From: Purshia tridentata
Taxonomy: Eukaryota; Streptophyta; Magnoliopsida; Rosales; Rosaceae
Direction: 5' to 3'
Assembly (NCBI GenBank): GCA_003254885.1
Contig: QANT01004238.1
Span: 1 to 28,478 of the forward strand
DNA length: 28,478 bases
A program made the translations under genes and the position numbers. The notes beneath the pieces are model-generated. The model saw only the letters and a program-made list of their open reading frames with translations. It did no database searches and had not been told where the DNA came from. How positions within the stretch are numbered: the stretch's first letter is position 1; each line of letters opens with the position of its first letter. Shown piece by piece: positions 1-13,197 of the stretch.

Positions 1-820
1 TTTAATAGTTACATTGAAGGGACTTCATGTTTGACATATTTTAATATTTAACTCATCACATAAATTATTTTTACTATTCGAATTTACCTCAAAAACTTTA
101 AAAACACATTTGAAGACCTTTTCTTTTATAAATTATTTTCTCAGCCCTCACATTTCATTTATTAAAACTCATATGTATGTTGTTCTAAATTTGTTGTCAG
201 ATAAATTGATCCAACTTTTTAATTAGAATTTTTATTTTTTTTAGAAAGAGGAGAGAATTTGAATCCGAATATATAGAAAGAGTTTTTATCATCAACTAAC
301 TCGGTAAATCACAATTCACAAATAAAATAATTAAGTTTCATTTTACTAATTGAGTCACGTATTCCTTCGTAAACTAGATGTGACCTTATTAAAAAAGATA
401 CAAAAAATAATATTATTATTTATGTTTGACCCCTTACTATTTTACTTTGCGTTTTGATATAAAATAGCGAATAAAGAAATATTTTTCGGACAAATATTGA
501 AAAAACATGTCATTCATGTTCAACCCCTAAATTCGGAAAGTGAAAAAGAAAGCTGCATTTATTTTACAAGAAAAATGTTAGTTATTGTAACATTAAAAAA
601 AACAAAACAAAAAAATAGAAAATAAGACTGGGGACCATCAATTAATGAATGGAATAATATTATAGTATTTTGTAGTCAACAACACGTAGCGGCGGCTGAC
701 TGATCGATGATGATCAACGGCTACAAATAGGCGTGCCGTCTGTTTAACATGGTTTCTCAGTTGTGCACTTGTACTACTACAAATCCACTACTCTCATCTC
801 ATCAACTCTCATAAACCCGA
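1..820 (+). promoter_or_regulatory. Upstream region, promoter and 5' UTR of the phosphofructokinase gene
   Basis: No gene is seen in this AT-rich stretch. The last 150 bases look like a core promoter and leader. An ACGT core (cacgta) lies near 683-688, a weak TATA-like string (acaaatag) near 723-730, and a C/T-rich leader (actactctcatctcatcaac) just before the ATG at 821. These assignments are by eye, and no transcription start is visible from sequence alone. Confidence 0.35.
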
Positions 821-3800
821 ATGGCCAGCTCCGCTTCCACTTCTTCCAACCCGAGGTTCCGCTGCTTCGACCCCACCAACTCTTACGCTGCGACGCCGGA
901 TCACCCGCACTATTTTCCCGCCTTTTCCAATAATAATAGTACTCCCAGAGTCAACAGTAGGGACAATATGGTAATCTCCGCCAACTCCGAGCCCAAAATC
1001 GTCACCGGCGACGCTGGCTACGTCCTTGAAGACGTTCCTCACTTGGCTGATTACATCCCCGATCTCCCTGTACGCGAATCTCTCCTAATAATCTCTTGTT
1101 TCTCTTTCTTTTTTACGTGTTTCTGTTGAAGTAATTCTTTCTGACTACTAAAACACTTGTGCTCCTTTTTCTTCTTCTTCTTCCTTCACTGGTTTTTCCC
1201 TTTTTTGCTTTTTTGGTGTCTGGTGCCAGCCAAAACGCAGCGTTTTGAGATGATTGGATTCGATACAAAACTCAGCTAGTCAGCTGTGAACTTTTTAAGC
1301 TTGTTAATTGTGCTGTAATTTTTTTTTGGGGACAACAAATGGGAATTCTTTGTGGGCTTGTTTGATAACTTCTTTGTGTTTCTAACAATTGGCCATAAAT
1401 TTAGTTTTTTTTTATATAATTTTTGTACAGCCAGTTTATTGAATAGCATTTTGTTATGAGTTGGATAGAAGTAGCTATCTTGTTTGTTTCACTGCAAGAA
1501 GAAGCAAATCTGACACGCAGTAATACCTTGTTGATGATATCTTGCAGACATATCCCAATCCATTACAAGACAATCCTTCCTATTCAGTTGTTAAGTAAGT
1601 TTGAATCCTTCAGCTCAAATGCATGTGTCTGACTCATTTAATTGTGATCTTTTGGTAACTCACAAAATTGATCTTGTGTTGGACAGGCAGTATTTTGTTA
1701 ATGTGGATGATACCGTTGCCCAAAAGGTAATCATACTCTGTGCTTGCTCTATTGACTTTAATTCATTTTTTACACAAATTTCTTATATAAATTCTGAGTC
1801 GTATAAAAGATTCAATGTCTTACAATTTCAGGATTTACATTTCTTATGTCACTGTTTTTCAGTTCTGTAATGTTTTTCTTTGTATAGATTGTTGTTCAGA
1901 AGGATAGTCCAAGAGGGACACATTTTCGACGTGCTGGACCACGTCAGAAGGTTTTACATTCTTAATTTTTTTCCCTCTATTCTTCTTTTTGTATTTATGT
2001 ATATGTATTCCAGAAAAATGACATGTCTTTGAATATTTCTCAGGTATATTTTGAATCAGATGACGTGCATGCGTGTATCGTGACGTGTGGTGGTCTATGT
2101 CCTGGTCTGAATACAGTAATTAGAGAAATAGTATGTGGGTTGTACCACATGTATGGTGTCCACAGAATTCTTGGAATAGAGGTTAGTAAAGGGATCTTTT
2201 ACATATATTCAAAGACATTCTAAAGCTCCATCTTCATATTGAAAAATAAGAGACGTAAAATGCTAAAGAGGCACAAAGAAAGGTTTCATTAACAAATCAT
2301 TTCTTTCCCTTGATCTTATACTATGAGTTCAAAATAAGGGACTGTAGGTAGTATAACTTAATTATGGCCTATGAGTGGGTTTCTTTTGGGTCTCCTCCTT
2401 TAGAAAATGAAAAGAATTTCCTGATAATTTGGCCCTCAATTCATGATGAAGTCTTTTATGATACATGATTGAACAATATTGTGAACTAATGAGGTGATTT
2501 TCTACACATAGGGAGGATACAGAGGGTTTTATGCCAGAAATACTATCCCCTTAACACCAAAGGTTGTGAATGACATACATAAACGTGGTGGCACCATCCT
2601 TGGGACATCACGAGGGGGCCATGATACCTCAAAGATTGTGGACAGCATTCAGGACAGAGGAATTAATCAGGTAAATATTGTCTGCATATGTTACTTTGCA
2701 TTTCCGATTTTATGTCGTATGTCATTGGCTCTGCCTTTTTTTAACCACTTTTGCGTGCAGACTCATAGTTTGTATGTGTATGCACCTCAGGTTTACATAC
2801 TAGGAGGAGATGGAACTCAGAAAGGAGCTTCTGTGATTTTTGAGGTAATGCTGTTTGATATGGCACTACTAGCACTGATCTGCAGTGCCACCCAGCTCTT
2901 TGTGAAAATTCAGCAATCTTGAGAGACTGAGAGTATTGGGAAAATATATAAAAGTTATTCTAATAGGTGATTTCAGGACAATATTTAGTTGTTTATCTAC
3001 CACTTTTAATGCAGGAAATCAGGAGGCGGGGCCTCAAAGTTGCAGTGGCAGGAATTCCAAAAACCATTGATAATGATATTCCGGTACTGTCTGATGGCAT
3101 GCTCAACTTATCTGATGTATTTGACTTAAAATTAGTGTTCAATCTTGGAAAGAGTCTTAATTTTAGACTGTGCTTATTTTCATTCAGGTTATAGACAAGT
3201 CCTTTGGTTTTGACACTGCTGTTGAGGAGGCTCAACGAGCCATTAATGCAGCTCATGTTGAATCAGAAAGCATTGAGAATGGTATTGGTTTTGTAAAGTT
3301 AATGGGTCGTTACAGTGGTAAAGTTTCACTCCTCTTTATCTCTTTAATGCTATTAATTTAAGAGTACTGTACTGATATGGGTTCACAAGGTGGTCATATG
3401 GCATCTGATGCTCTCATATTATTTCTCTGTTTGATTTGGTTTTTATCCTGAATCTGTACAATTCGTGGGGTTGCTTGATGTTATGAAGGCACTAACCATT
3501 CACATTGTACAACCAACAAATGGATTTCTGATACATATATATATACTCTTATGTAGTTCTTATTATCTGATATTAACTCGTCATGCAGGATTCATAGCAA
3601 TGTATGCTACTCTTGCCAGCCGAGACGTGGATTGTTGCCTGATTCCAGAATCACCTTTTTATTTGGAAGGAGTAGGTGGACTCTTTGAATACATTGAAAA
3701 AAGACTCAAAGAGAATGGCCACATGGTTATAGTAATGGCTGAAGGTGCAGGACAAGAGCTTCTTTGTGAAAGCATGCTTACCATGAACCAGCAGGATGCT

Positions 3801-4849
3801 TCAGGAAATAAGCTTCTTCAAGATGTTGGTCTGTGGTTATCACAGAAGATTAAGGTATAGATGCCACTGTCATTTATTAGTCTGCTAAGTGAACATCATA
3901 TTTGGTATTTGATTGTTTTTCCAGAGGATTTTTGAATGACTTGATTGTAGACATGCCACTTCTTCACTATATTCACTGGTTTTAATTATGTTCTTGTAGG
4001 ACCACTTCTCGAAACAGAAAAAGATGGCTATAAATCTCAAATATATAGGTTAGTTTTACTGAAACATTGCCTTCATATTAATTGATTGCTTTTATATTTG
4101 TCCTACAGCCTTATGAAAGAAATTATATAACCAATCAATTGTTGTGCATCCCTGGCAGATCCCACTTACATGATCCGTGCTGTACCGAGCAATGCATCTG
4201 ACAATGTTTATTGCACCCTCCTTGCTCATAGTGCCATTCATGGTGCAATCGCAGGATACACAGGCTTCACTGTGGGGCCTGTTAATGGAAGGCATGCTTA
4301 TATTCCATTCCATGTAAGTTACAGGGTATTGTTTGTTTAATTATGTGTCTCAGTCAAAGAAGGAAGTATACATTTCAGAAGTGAGGGAACTTTGTGCACA
4401 TATATAAACCATTGCCAATTGTACCTCATGTTCAATGTGACCTAAATTTGGATTGGTCTTGAACATTTACCTTCTTCCCTATTGAAAAAAAAAAAAAAAA
4501 AACTAATGGACCAATAGCACAGGAAATAGGATGCAAGCGGTAAGAATTATTAAAGAAAATAGAATTACTTCATTTGGGGATAAGAGCACCTGTTCTATTG
4601 TAGCAGCTACTGCTGTAAATTGTAATTCTTGTGTTATTAAATGTGCAGCGGGTGACCGAGAGACAGAACAAGGTTGTGATTACTGACAGAATGTGGGCTC
4701 GGCTATTATCATCAACTAATCAGCCAAGCTTCTTGGACCCAAAAGAGATCACTGAAAAGCAGAAAGAGAAGAAAGCAGAAGCCCAACTGACAAATGGGGT
4801 CAATGGGGAAAACCATTTTGAAGCAACTGCTGTTAAGCAAAAGGACTAG
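821..4849 (+). CDS. PFK: ATP-dependent 6-phosphofructokinase, plant PFK3/PFK7 type
   Basis: Phosphorylates fructose 6-phosphate to fructose 1,6-bisphosphate with ATP, the committed step of glycolysis; this clade is cytosolic in Arabidopsis. Thirteen exons: 821-1069, 1548-1594, 1687-1726, 1888-1950, 2044-2181, 2512-2670, 2791-2844, 3015-3083, 3188-3317, 3589-3854, 4000-4048, 4159-4313, 4649-4849. All introns are GT-AG, and the spliced frame is open for 539 residues. Visible motifs are the GGLCPGLN nucleotide loop (about 149-156), GGDGT (237-241, the Gly typical of ATP use), the catalytic PKTIDND (265-271), MGRYSG (312-317) and PESPF. Plant ATP-PFKs combine GGDG with the Lys of PKTIDND, so this is not a pyrophosphate-dependent PFP. 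The ATG at 821 gives a Ser/Asn/Pro-rich extension of 49 residues; an in-frame ATG at 968 would give about 490 residues, close to Arabidopsis PFK3. Confidence 0.95.
4483..4502 (+). repeat. Poly(A) tract in the last PFK intron
   Basis: A run of about 18-20 A residues follows cttccctattg in the intron between PFK exons 12 and 13. It is a simple low-complexity tract, and the sequenced length may be unreliable. Confidence 0.8.
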
Positions 4850-5281
4850 GAAAGGAGGCCAACAAGCAGCTTATTTTGGAATTTGAAGATCATTGCAGTT
4901 TGTCTGTCCCTCTTTGGTTTCCTGTTTCTTAGAAGAGCACCCTAAATCCAGTGGTGTTTCGTGTTTTAATGTTAATAGGCCATTAATATAAATATGAGTT
5001 ATATGTGCTGTGTATGATGCTTATGTAAGCAATGGTTGATAAATTATTAATGCCAAGCTGGAAACTACATTCTATATTCTCTATCATGCATCCAAAATGA
5101 AAAGAGAAGAGGCACTCACCATGCGCTAAACACAAGGCACACCAACTGCCTGGAAGAGCAACTCTATTAAGTACATTGACTTGCCATATTACATCATTTT
5201 AGGTTTTAACATGTTCCAAAGAAGATACCCAAAGCCTACGTACACTTCGATATGCACAGAGTCAAAAAGATCTGCTCCATA
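4850..5281. other. Shared 3' flank between the convergent PFK and RadA genes
   Basis: This 432-bp gap separates the PFK stop from the RadA stop on the opposite strand. It must contain both 3' UTRs and polyadenylation sites. AT-rich AATATAAA-like sequence near 4984-4993 could serve PFK. No other gene is seen, and the spacing is short enough that the two transcripts might overlap at their ends. Confidence 0.5.
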
Positions 5282-8200
5282 TCAGCATGCTTTGAACACA
5301 TTTTTGATGACCTCTTTCAAATCCTTGCAGCCTACGATCTGGATATCCCCAAAGTCCGGAGTTTCTCCTAGAGATTTCTCAGCTGATTTTGGTACAATAC
5401 ACTTTTTGTAGCCCAGTTTTGCCACTGTATTTATCCTTTTATCCATTCTAGGAACCTAACATTAGAAAATTAATCAGACATAGGTGCCAACAAGATTTGA
5501 ACCCCAAATATTCAAAATATGAAGCAAAGCTCTCATAATTCAACTAAAAAACAGCATCACTATTGAGAACCCAGTGGTAAAATCTGTTGTATCTAAAATG
5601 CGGTTATATACTTCATTTTCAGAAAATATAAGAGCAATGCTGAAATAATATTGAAATTATATGCTTACCGTGCGAAGTTCACCAGCAAGTCCAATTTCAC
5701 CAATGAATGCAATACCAATGGGAATAGGGAACTCCAAGAAACTGATGACAATAAGTAGAAGAAACACATATGGTAAGAAATATATATATATCTATGGGGG
5801 CTAAGGAAATATTTAAAAAAAAACTCTGGGTACTAAATGCAAATGCAATATAAAGCCAAAAAATTATGTAGCTATTTTCCTTCTCTGATATAAGAACACA
5901 TAACTCGTGATAAAACACAGATGCTGGAAAACATATTGCCATACTAAATGTCTAAATTAAAAAACTCATAAGAGCATAAACGAGCTGAGAATAAGTGTAA
6001 TAACACATGCCTGCTGCAAATTGCTGCCGCTATTGCAAGATCCCCAGCAGTCTCTTTCAGTATTACCCCACTAACAACATTTAAGAAGATGCCCTAATAT
6101 GATAAAACAAATTTATTATTGGAAAGAAAAAAGGAAGCAAACAGAAAACTGACTAACAATAAACAAGACAGACTAGTATTAGTGATAGTATTGAAAAATT
6201 TGGATTCGTTTGATGTCCTAAACATTTATTGAAGTCATAGATAGAAAGCTTAATTGTCAGGCTTTTAGTGGAGTTTTTATACATTCTGTTTTTTGCAAGT
6301 ATATAAAAACGCCATATCCCATATTTGACAATAGTCCTATCAGTATAACAGGTTAATTTCATTTCTTTACAAATCATCAACATGGCTAAAAGTGCCCACA
6401 CCTTTCACTGTATTGTATACAAGCAAGTTGGACATAAATTATATGAACTTGCCTTATCTTTGATTAGTTAACCATAATACTGCAACAATCCTCAAGTTTG
6501 TGTGTGTGCGTGTGTGTTCTAACATCTTAACGATTTTTCGGATTTTCATGCTCTTCACAATGTTCTGAAACTTTTTCAATATTACAAATCCGAAACTTTA
6601 AATTATTGTTAAAAAAAAAAAGGGGAAGAAACCAAAAAAATGAGAAGAAACCAACTTAGAAGCCAAGCATTATCGTAAAATTTACTTACATTCTCTTGGA
6701 GCTTTAGACCAGTTTGCTTTGCAAGTACCTAAAATATACAAGATATTAATGCAAATAGACATGACTTAATGCAAATGAAGTATGAAGGCAATGATTCACA
6801 TTATGCTCTGTCTTCTACACTAAATATAAGGAAACCGTAATGAGATGGGTAAATCGTTCAATGAAATCACTAATTCAATCAAAATACTGGCTTGACTAAC
6901 ATGAGCCTTAGCACAGTGTTATATAATCTGGGGAGAAAATAGTAAGCAATCTAGGTGATGTTGTCATGACAATATAAGGAACTTATTTTTACTCTATTAA
7001 TAATGTTTCCATGAATAAATTGTAAATTACATTGCTATTGCAACATTAAAGTTTCTTGTCTGTTGGTGACATATATGAATCATATAAATCCAAAACATAC
7101 ATAGAACTAACTAAATTACTCACTGAAATAATCATGCCAGCTCTATTTGCTTGAATCCCATTAACTTGCCGTGAAATTGTTGAATCCGATACACATAATG
7201 CCTGCATAAAATCATGAAAGTTAGTCAAATGTCACATAACAAATGATTTGTTTGAAAACGCAATTACGAGCCAAACAAAATGTAAAGCAAATAAGATACT
7301 AACAGTTATCTAGTTGCTTGGTGCTATTCCAGGAAAACTTGAGATATGGGTCCAACCCAATAATTGTTATTAAGAATATACTTTTTCAAAGAGTATTATT
7401 AGAATATAGTAATATACTATAAAAATAACCTAACTCACTGCCCTTAAGAAATACTCAAGAACACTCTTGATTGACCAGAGAACTTAGCTAAATTGGATAA
7501 TGATGAAACTAGAAAAATTTTGAAAATATAATCGGGCACCAGGCTTTGGAGCCTTGCATCTCAGTACAAAAGTTATGGGGCTCTCCACACATTGCCAGTT
7601 GATTTTAAATTCTCCAACTTAAATATAACAGACAATTCAACTAAGTGTGAGGCAGAGGTGGTCACATGTGTCCCATGAAACCCAATGTAATTGATCTACG
7701 TTTTTACTCAATCCAGTCACGCATGTCAGATGTGTTGAACATATAAATCCCATCACAGCAAAACATTCCAATGAAGGACAAGAAATTTAACTGATTCCAT
7801 AAACTGACAGAAACTATGCTTAATTAAGATGTTTTAAAAAAGGACACAAAACGAAAGATAACAAGTGTAAGTGGAGAAGTAACCTGAATCTCAATGAGAA
7901 AAGCTCGAGACCCATCCATTATTACAGCAACAGCTAAACCAGCTAAAACCTCTGAATCTGAGTATTGCTCACTTAGAAACATCTCACTGGGGTTTGAAAC
8001 ATCTTGCAGTCCAGTTTGTGACATTTTAAATACTCCAAGCTGAGAGCAAGGGGAAAAATGCTATCTATAAGACATATTAAGAGGCGATCACTCCAGATAC
8101 ATCTAGAAGTTAAAAATAAAAATCTAATTATTTGAGCTCATCCAATTGAATTAGTTTCATACAATTCACAAAGTAAACCAATGTAACAATTCACAAAGTA

Positions 8201-11200
8201 AAACAATGTGCATATTTCTTAGGCTCAGTTAAGCTCTTCGAGATACATAGCTAATACAACTGCTTGAACCAAGGTGCAATGGCCTAAATGGTAATAGTTG
8301 TTTCCCTAAATTGTTAAGAATTGAACCCAGGACAGGACTACTGAACCCCATCCAGCTATCAATTGGATGGTTTGACCTAAGTGGAAAAGATGATAGAGGA
8401 AAAAGAAAAGCTCTTTTTCTTTTCTTTTTTTTGAGAGGAGGAAAAAGAAAGGCATATTATTATGCAAATAATTAAAAAAGACAGCAGTTACCTCAAAGGA
8501 AGAGTTTCTACACAATTCCAAGACCCAAATATGTTTCATTATTCCCCCTGATCTCCTAGATGCTCAATTTTTACTTTGGCCAAATAGTTTGGATCAGCTT
8601 TGTTAAGCCAACCATAATAAGAAAAAATAAAAAATAAGAACTTTCAGATTTAAAAGAAATTACACAAGCTTCCTCAGAGAATATGAAATAATAAAAAACA
8701 ATAAACAAGAAAAGTTACAAGAAAAAACAAAGGTTAAACAAGTTGACAAGATAAACGTATTTAGGAACACAAAAAGAAGCTAATAATGCCACAATGCAAA
8801 GAAATTAAAATAAAAAATAAACATTACAAAATGATTAATGATCCATGCAGGCAATAAGGAGTTACCAAGGAAAATAAATGTATGGATAAAGAAAGCTACG
8901 GCATCAGTACCATTGTATACCTCATCAGTGGATCCAAAACGATTCTTCACAGATCGAAGTAAACGATGGGATGAGTACTTCTCCCCCTGAAGAAGTGATA
9001 TATCAGTGTTTTACAATGGATAAGTCACTACCACATGAAAAATTTACCAACAATCCAGTAAAAAAAATGTCACAAGGTACCAACTTCCATATACAGTACA
9101 ACATCAACGATATGCTCCAAAACACGAGGTCCAGCAATATCACCAGATTTTGTCACATGCCCAATCTGAGATATACAAACAAAAAGGAGCAACATAACAC
9201 CATGGTATTCCACAACCTTAATTAAAACAATAATGAAAGAGTTATATTATCTTTTATAGACCCCTCATAGAATTTAGAAAACGGAAGTTCCTAATATTTA
9301 CAGTCTATCTGTTTCTTAGAACAATAAAACGAATGATGAATCCAACTTCTATTAATGCTACTAATATCTACATAAAACAACTCCTGGTCTTTATTGACCT
9401 AATCTGATTTGCGAGTTCTGAATTAATAACATGAAAGTAAAAAATGAACAATCAGAGTTTGGACAGTGTATACTTACCAAAAGAACAGGGATGTTAGTCT
9501 TCTTTGCAAAACGCAGCAAGGCTGACGTGCATTCCTTCACCTAACACAGAACAAAAGGATCAGAGCTCACCACTTACAATCCTGAAGCCACCATATGGTA
9601 TTAGGACAATAAAGCAAACTTAGTGTCCTTTGATAATTTCATCCCAGTCAGGTTGGATGGTGAATATGACAACTGCATAAAGGTCTCACAGAGAAAATCT
9701 CAATAACCTAATAGTAAAAAGTGGGTGTAGTTCAGATGCAGCAAAAATATGCACAAAAATTGCCATGAAGAAACAAGGTATTTAATACATAATTTGCTTC
9801 AAACTATGTCATCCCTTCTATCATCCCCAAAGATGTCATAGTGGAAGCATCCCATGAAGGTCAGACATCTAAAAGCTTTATCTTATGCTTAGTATGCTAT
9901 GAGTGAAAATTCAAACCTGAAAGATCCCTCCAGCACTTCCAGTCACTCCTTTTATATAAACTGTTTGAATTGAATCAATGATTAAAGCCTGAGGGGTGAG
10001 AGACTGAACTTTCTCTAATATATCCTGAAAAAAGGTAAGCACTTCAATCATTCAACTTTATCCGCAATGTTCCAGATTAGTACAATTAAGCAACATGTTC
10101 CAGTACTTAAAGTCATGATATGGTTAGTATTGAATATTGATGTGTAAATATAATTTCAATACATTTAATTGAATTATTATCTAAAAAAGTCATTAAATAA
10201 TTGCTACATTTATAGAACATATATGGATGAGGACAACTGCAATGTACTAAGATACATCTTATCCACTGCGCAAGTCCAGAACTACGCACCTCAATATCAG
10301 TACTTGAGTACAAGAAAAGATCCTCTGTTTCAATACCCATACGGTCAGCTCTGCTCCCAATTTGCTCAACACTCTGCCACCAGACATCAATGTCAATTAA
10401 CCTTAATGCCATAGCCTAAAGTTACAAGCAAAATGATGCATCCTGGTGAGACCACAAATTTACAGCATTGAATAATTTCCATCTAAATAGGATTGCCACT
10501 AGACTTTTTTTTTTTTTTTTAATGAAAAGAATTATTATAGATTTTCTTCTTTTCAGATACGAATTCAACAAACCTTACCAGTTTAATAATATAATAAAAA
10601 TTAGAACACGAGCAGTTCTATTTTTGAGCACCATTTATGGGCCCCACTAACCAACAGAAAATGCTATGCCAGACAAGAATTAGATAGCAGGAAAGTCGCT
10701 ACAATGTATGAGTGAAACTTTAAAGGCATGATGATATACCAATACCAGGCTTAAGAAATGCTAACCTCTTCACCAGAAACATACACAACAGGGGATGCTT
10801 TATCATGCTCACGCCCTTCAGCTATTATTGAAGCCATCTTCCAATTTAAAAGTATTGTTTGACATAAAAAACGAACCACAAATATAGAAGATAACTATAG
10901 TCAAAATGATGAACTGACGTTTAGAATAAAACATATCCTGAGCGAGCAAGTTAGAGCAAGAGCAACACAAATATTTAAGTTACAAATATGCTGCAAAAGT
11001 AAATCTTCATAAGAACAATTTGAATCCTTACAATAACCTACTACCTGCAACACAAGTGTACTCTTCCCAACACCAGGATCACCACCAATCAAAACCAACG
11101 AACCTTCAAACACAATATGAGGCACGGTTAAAATGCTGAATTATTCACTTTAATCTATGGTAACAAGACACTTTGAATTAAATACTAAAACCTTCTAGAA

Positions 11201-12304
11201 GAAGCAACTAAATAACAATTGCTGTGAACAAAACATACTGAATTATCCACTTTAAGTTGCTGTGGACGCAACATATGCAAAATAGAGTTTCAACTTACTC
11301 AACGGTCAATATACAAATCCTAACAGGTGTTAGCCGATAAATGTTCATCATCGTCAAGAAGAGTTGACGGGCAAAGAATTAGCTATGGACAGTTATTACT
11401 GAACAAAAAGATACAGAATGTGACCAAACCTCGTACAATACCACCACCAAGCACTCTTGCAACTTCACTTCCAAAAAGTCCAGGCCTAAATATCAACCAG
11501 ACAAACATATACATTGAATTATGATCACATTTCTCAACTTAACGACAAACCAAATGTTTTTTAAATAACTAAAACTAAACTGATATAAACTTACAAAGGA
11601 ATCCTTATGTCTATCCAATTAATGCCCCGGTTTACATCAGTCAACCGCATTGGTGCGCCCACCTCCTGCTGCGGCAACCACGAGCCCACCGCCTTCTCCG
11701 AAATCTCAAACCCACTAGTCTTACCCCCTCTATCATAATCATTCGTCTCTGTAAACTCCTTGATTGTGTTGAATGTATGACACGACTGGCACTCACCCCA
11801 CCACTTGCTATATGTCTCCCCACAATTCGAGCAAACAAAACTAGTTTTGACCTTCACCTTCTTATTACTACTCTTCACAAAGTAGTTTCTAGCAGACCTA
11901 ATTCCTGAATTCACCTTCTTTACACTCCTATTAGTCTCCTTCCTCTGAAACTCGTCGACCCCATTTCCCAAACTCGATAAACCCATCTGGGTTTCGCTTC
12001 CTGGTTCTTGCCCGTCACTTTTGCGTATTGCGACTTTTTGGTTCGTCGCCAATCTGTGCGGGGCAGTACGGTAAACAGACCAAACAGGACGGGTTTCTCC
12101 ATTGGAGCTTGCACTGTTCTGGGTTGTCAGGGAATCGGTGACCGAGCTCGGTTCTTCGGCGCAGCAGAGACGGGTTTTGAAGTGAAAATGGCGGGAAAAT
12201 TTCGGGTGTTGGAGGGGATGGAAGGAGGTGAGAGATGGTTTGAGAAGGTGTTTGTGGGTGTTGATCGCTCTGAGAGTGAGAGCTCTCATGTCTGATACTT
12301 GCAT
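5282..12304 (-). CDS. RADA: RadA/Sms-type DNA recombination helicase, organelle-targeted
   Basis: Bacterial-type RadA, a DnaB-like ATPase for branch migration and recombination; plant RADA acts in mitochondria and chloroplasts. Fifteen exons (high to low): 12304-11595, 11485-11430, 11103-11045, 10837-10766, 10373-10290, 10024-9917, 9540-9478, 9165-9085, 8986-8921, 8039-7884, 7201-7124, 6728-6690, 6093-6011, 5741-5669, 5455-5282. The spliced frame is open. From the inner Met at 12289 (628 residues) it shows a basic N-terminus like a transit peptide, a C4 zinc finger (Cys153, 156, 167, 170), Walker A GDPGVGKS (258-265), Walker B ALIIDS (335-340), the RadA signature KNRFG (420-424) and a C-terminal Lon-like domain. 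The first ATG (12304) adds five residues; the inner ATG has a purine at -3. The bacterial-like sequence reflects ancient organelle ancestry, not recent transfer. Confidence 0.94.
5742..6010 (-). other. GC-AG intron in the RadA gene
   Basis: The intron between RadA exons 13 and 14 begins with GC (6010-6009, context gcagcag then gcatgt) and ends in AG at 5743-5742. Only this junction keeps the conserved frame from ...AAAIC into SSFLEFPIP, which matches RadA homologues. The next GT, four bases further in, would put exon 14 out of frame. GC donors are a known minor class (about 1% in plants). The exon-side CAG strengthens pairing with U1. Confidence 0.8.
6496..6516 (+). repeat. GT-rich microsatellite in a RadA intron
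   Basis: A short imperfect (TG)n run with one CG interruption (tttgtgtgtgtgcgtgtgtg) lies in the intron between RadA exons 12 and 13. It is a simple-sequence repeat with no evident function. Confidence 0.75.
8225..8385. repeat. Possible tRNA-derived SINE fragment in a RadA intron
   Basis: Inside the 881-bp intron between RadA exons 9 and 10, the sequence aatggcctaaatggtaatag resembles a pol III A box. About 35 bases on, gaattgaaccc resembles a B box read from the other strand. The mixed orientation is against a simple intact SINE. I report a tRNA-like flavour only; it could be chance or an old repeat. Confidence 0.2.
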
Positions 12305-13172
12305 AAAAAGTGAGTTGAAGAAAAGACTGAAACAGCAACGCTCACTCAATAATACTCAATAGTCTACTCTTTCAAATTTTCAATGGTCGATTTTGTAACT
12401 TTGTAGGGTTTTAGTTGAAATGTTGAGAACCCGCGAAGTTGAAACGACCGGCTTTGTTTGGAAATGGTGCGAAAATCCTTTATTTTAGTCCTCTTCCCTC
12501 AATTAACCAACCTTCCGTTTAAATTTTTTCATTATTAGAATTAACTTTTATTTTCTTTCTCAAATTGGTCATTTCGTGCTATTCACCTTTTCTATTTCTC
12601 TATTATTTTTATTCCGTATAGTAAATTTGTTGTTAGATTGAACATTACTACTCTCTTTAAATAATGCCACTTGTCATATTAATTAACTAAGGTTAAACCT
12701 TTACATTTAATGTATTTTATTAATTTTTTATTTAATCATTCTAACCAATAAAATTTAATAAGACTATTCACTTTCCTTCGCACCTACCGCCACCATTCCC
12801 ACCCTCGCCCCTCCTCAAATGGCCGGATTCCTCTCCGGCAGAGGATGAGCTAGAGTAACCAAAAAGCTAAAGTAAATGAGACTATTAGCTCAGCAGCAGC
12901 TCATATTCATAAAATAAAGCTCCAAAATATGACGAGGTATCGCACACGAGAGGAGGCTAGGTTTCTAAAGTTGGAATATTAATCCTTCCAATTTCAATTA
13001 GATAAGTTATCCAACAGCATATAATTTGGGCTGGATTAGATAGGATTAGGGTCTTTTCCAATCCAAAGTCATATTTGCAGCCCAAACATGGTAAACAGAT
13101 AACTAATCATCTTCCAAACTCATATCCTACCCAACAAACAAACTTTAACTCTCTAAGACTCTCTATTTTTCC

Positions 13173-13197
13173 ATGGAGAAGAAGAAGAAGAAGAAAC
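13173..13197 (+). repeat. (GAA)n microsatellite
   Basis: Six GAA-type trinucleotide repeats (gaagaagaagaagaagaa). An ATG just before gives a trivial reading frame of nine codons rich in lysine, which I do not consider a gene. Confidence 0.8.

Noticed and set aside
2791..3083. The phosphofructokinase as a pyrophosphate-dependent PFP, because of Lys in PKTIDND
   Set aside because: The GGDG motif (Gly, not Asp) and the overall sequence match plant ATP-PFKs, which normally have this Gly/Lys pair.
2993..3256. Minus-strand open frame inside PFK
   Set aside because: It overlaps PFK exons 8 and 9 in antisense and shows no family motif.
5282..12304. RadA as a recent bacterial gene acquisition
   Set aside because: It has 15 exons, a transit-like N-terminus and plant codon context; organelle-targeted RadA is a normal plant nuclear gene.
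11920..12338. Several overlapping open frames on both strands across RadA exon 1
   Set aside because: They are shadows of the GC-richer first exon; only the frame with the zinc finger continues correctly through the splice sites.
11591..12349. A longer N-terminus for RadA beginning at 12349
   Set aside because: The first codon there is TTG, not ATG. The first in-frame ATG is at 12304 and a better-placed one is at 12289.
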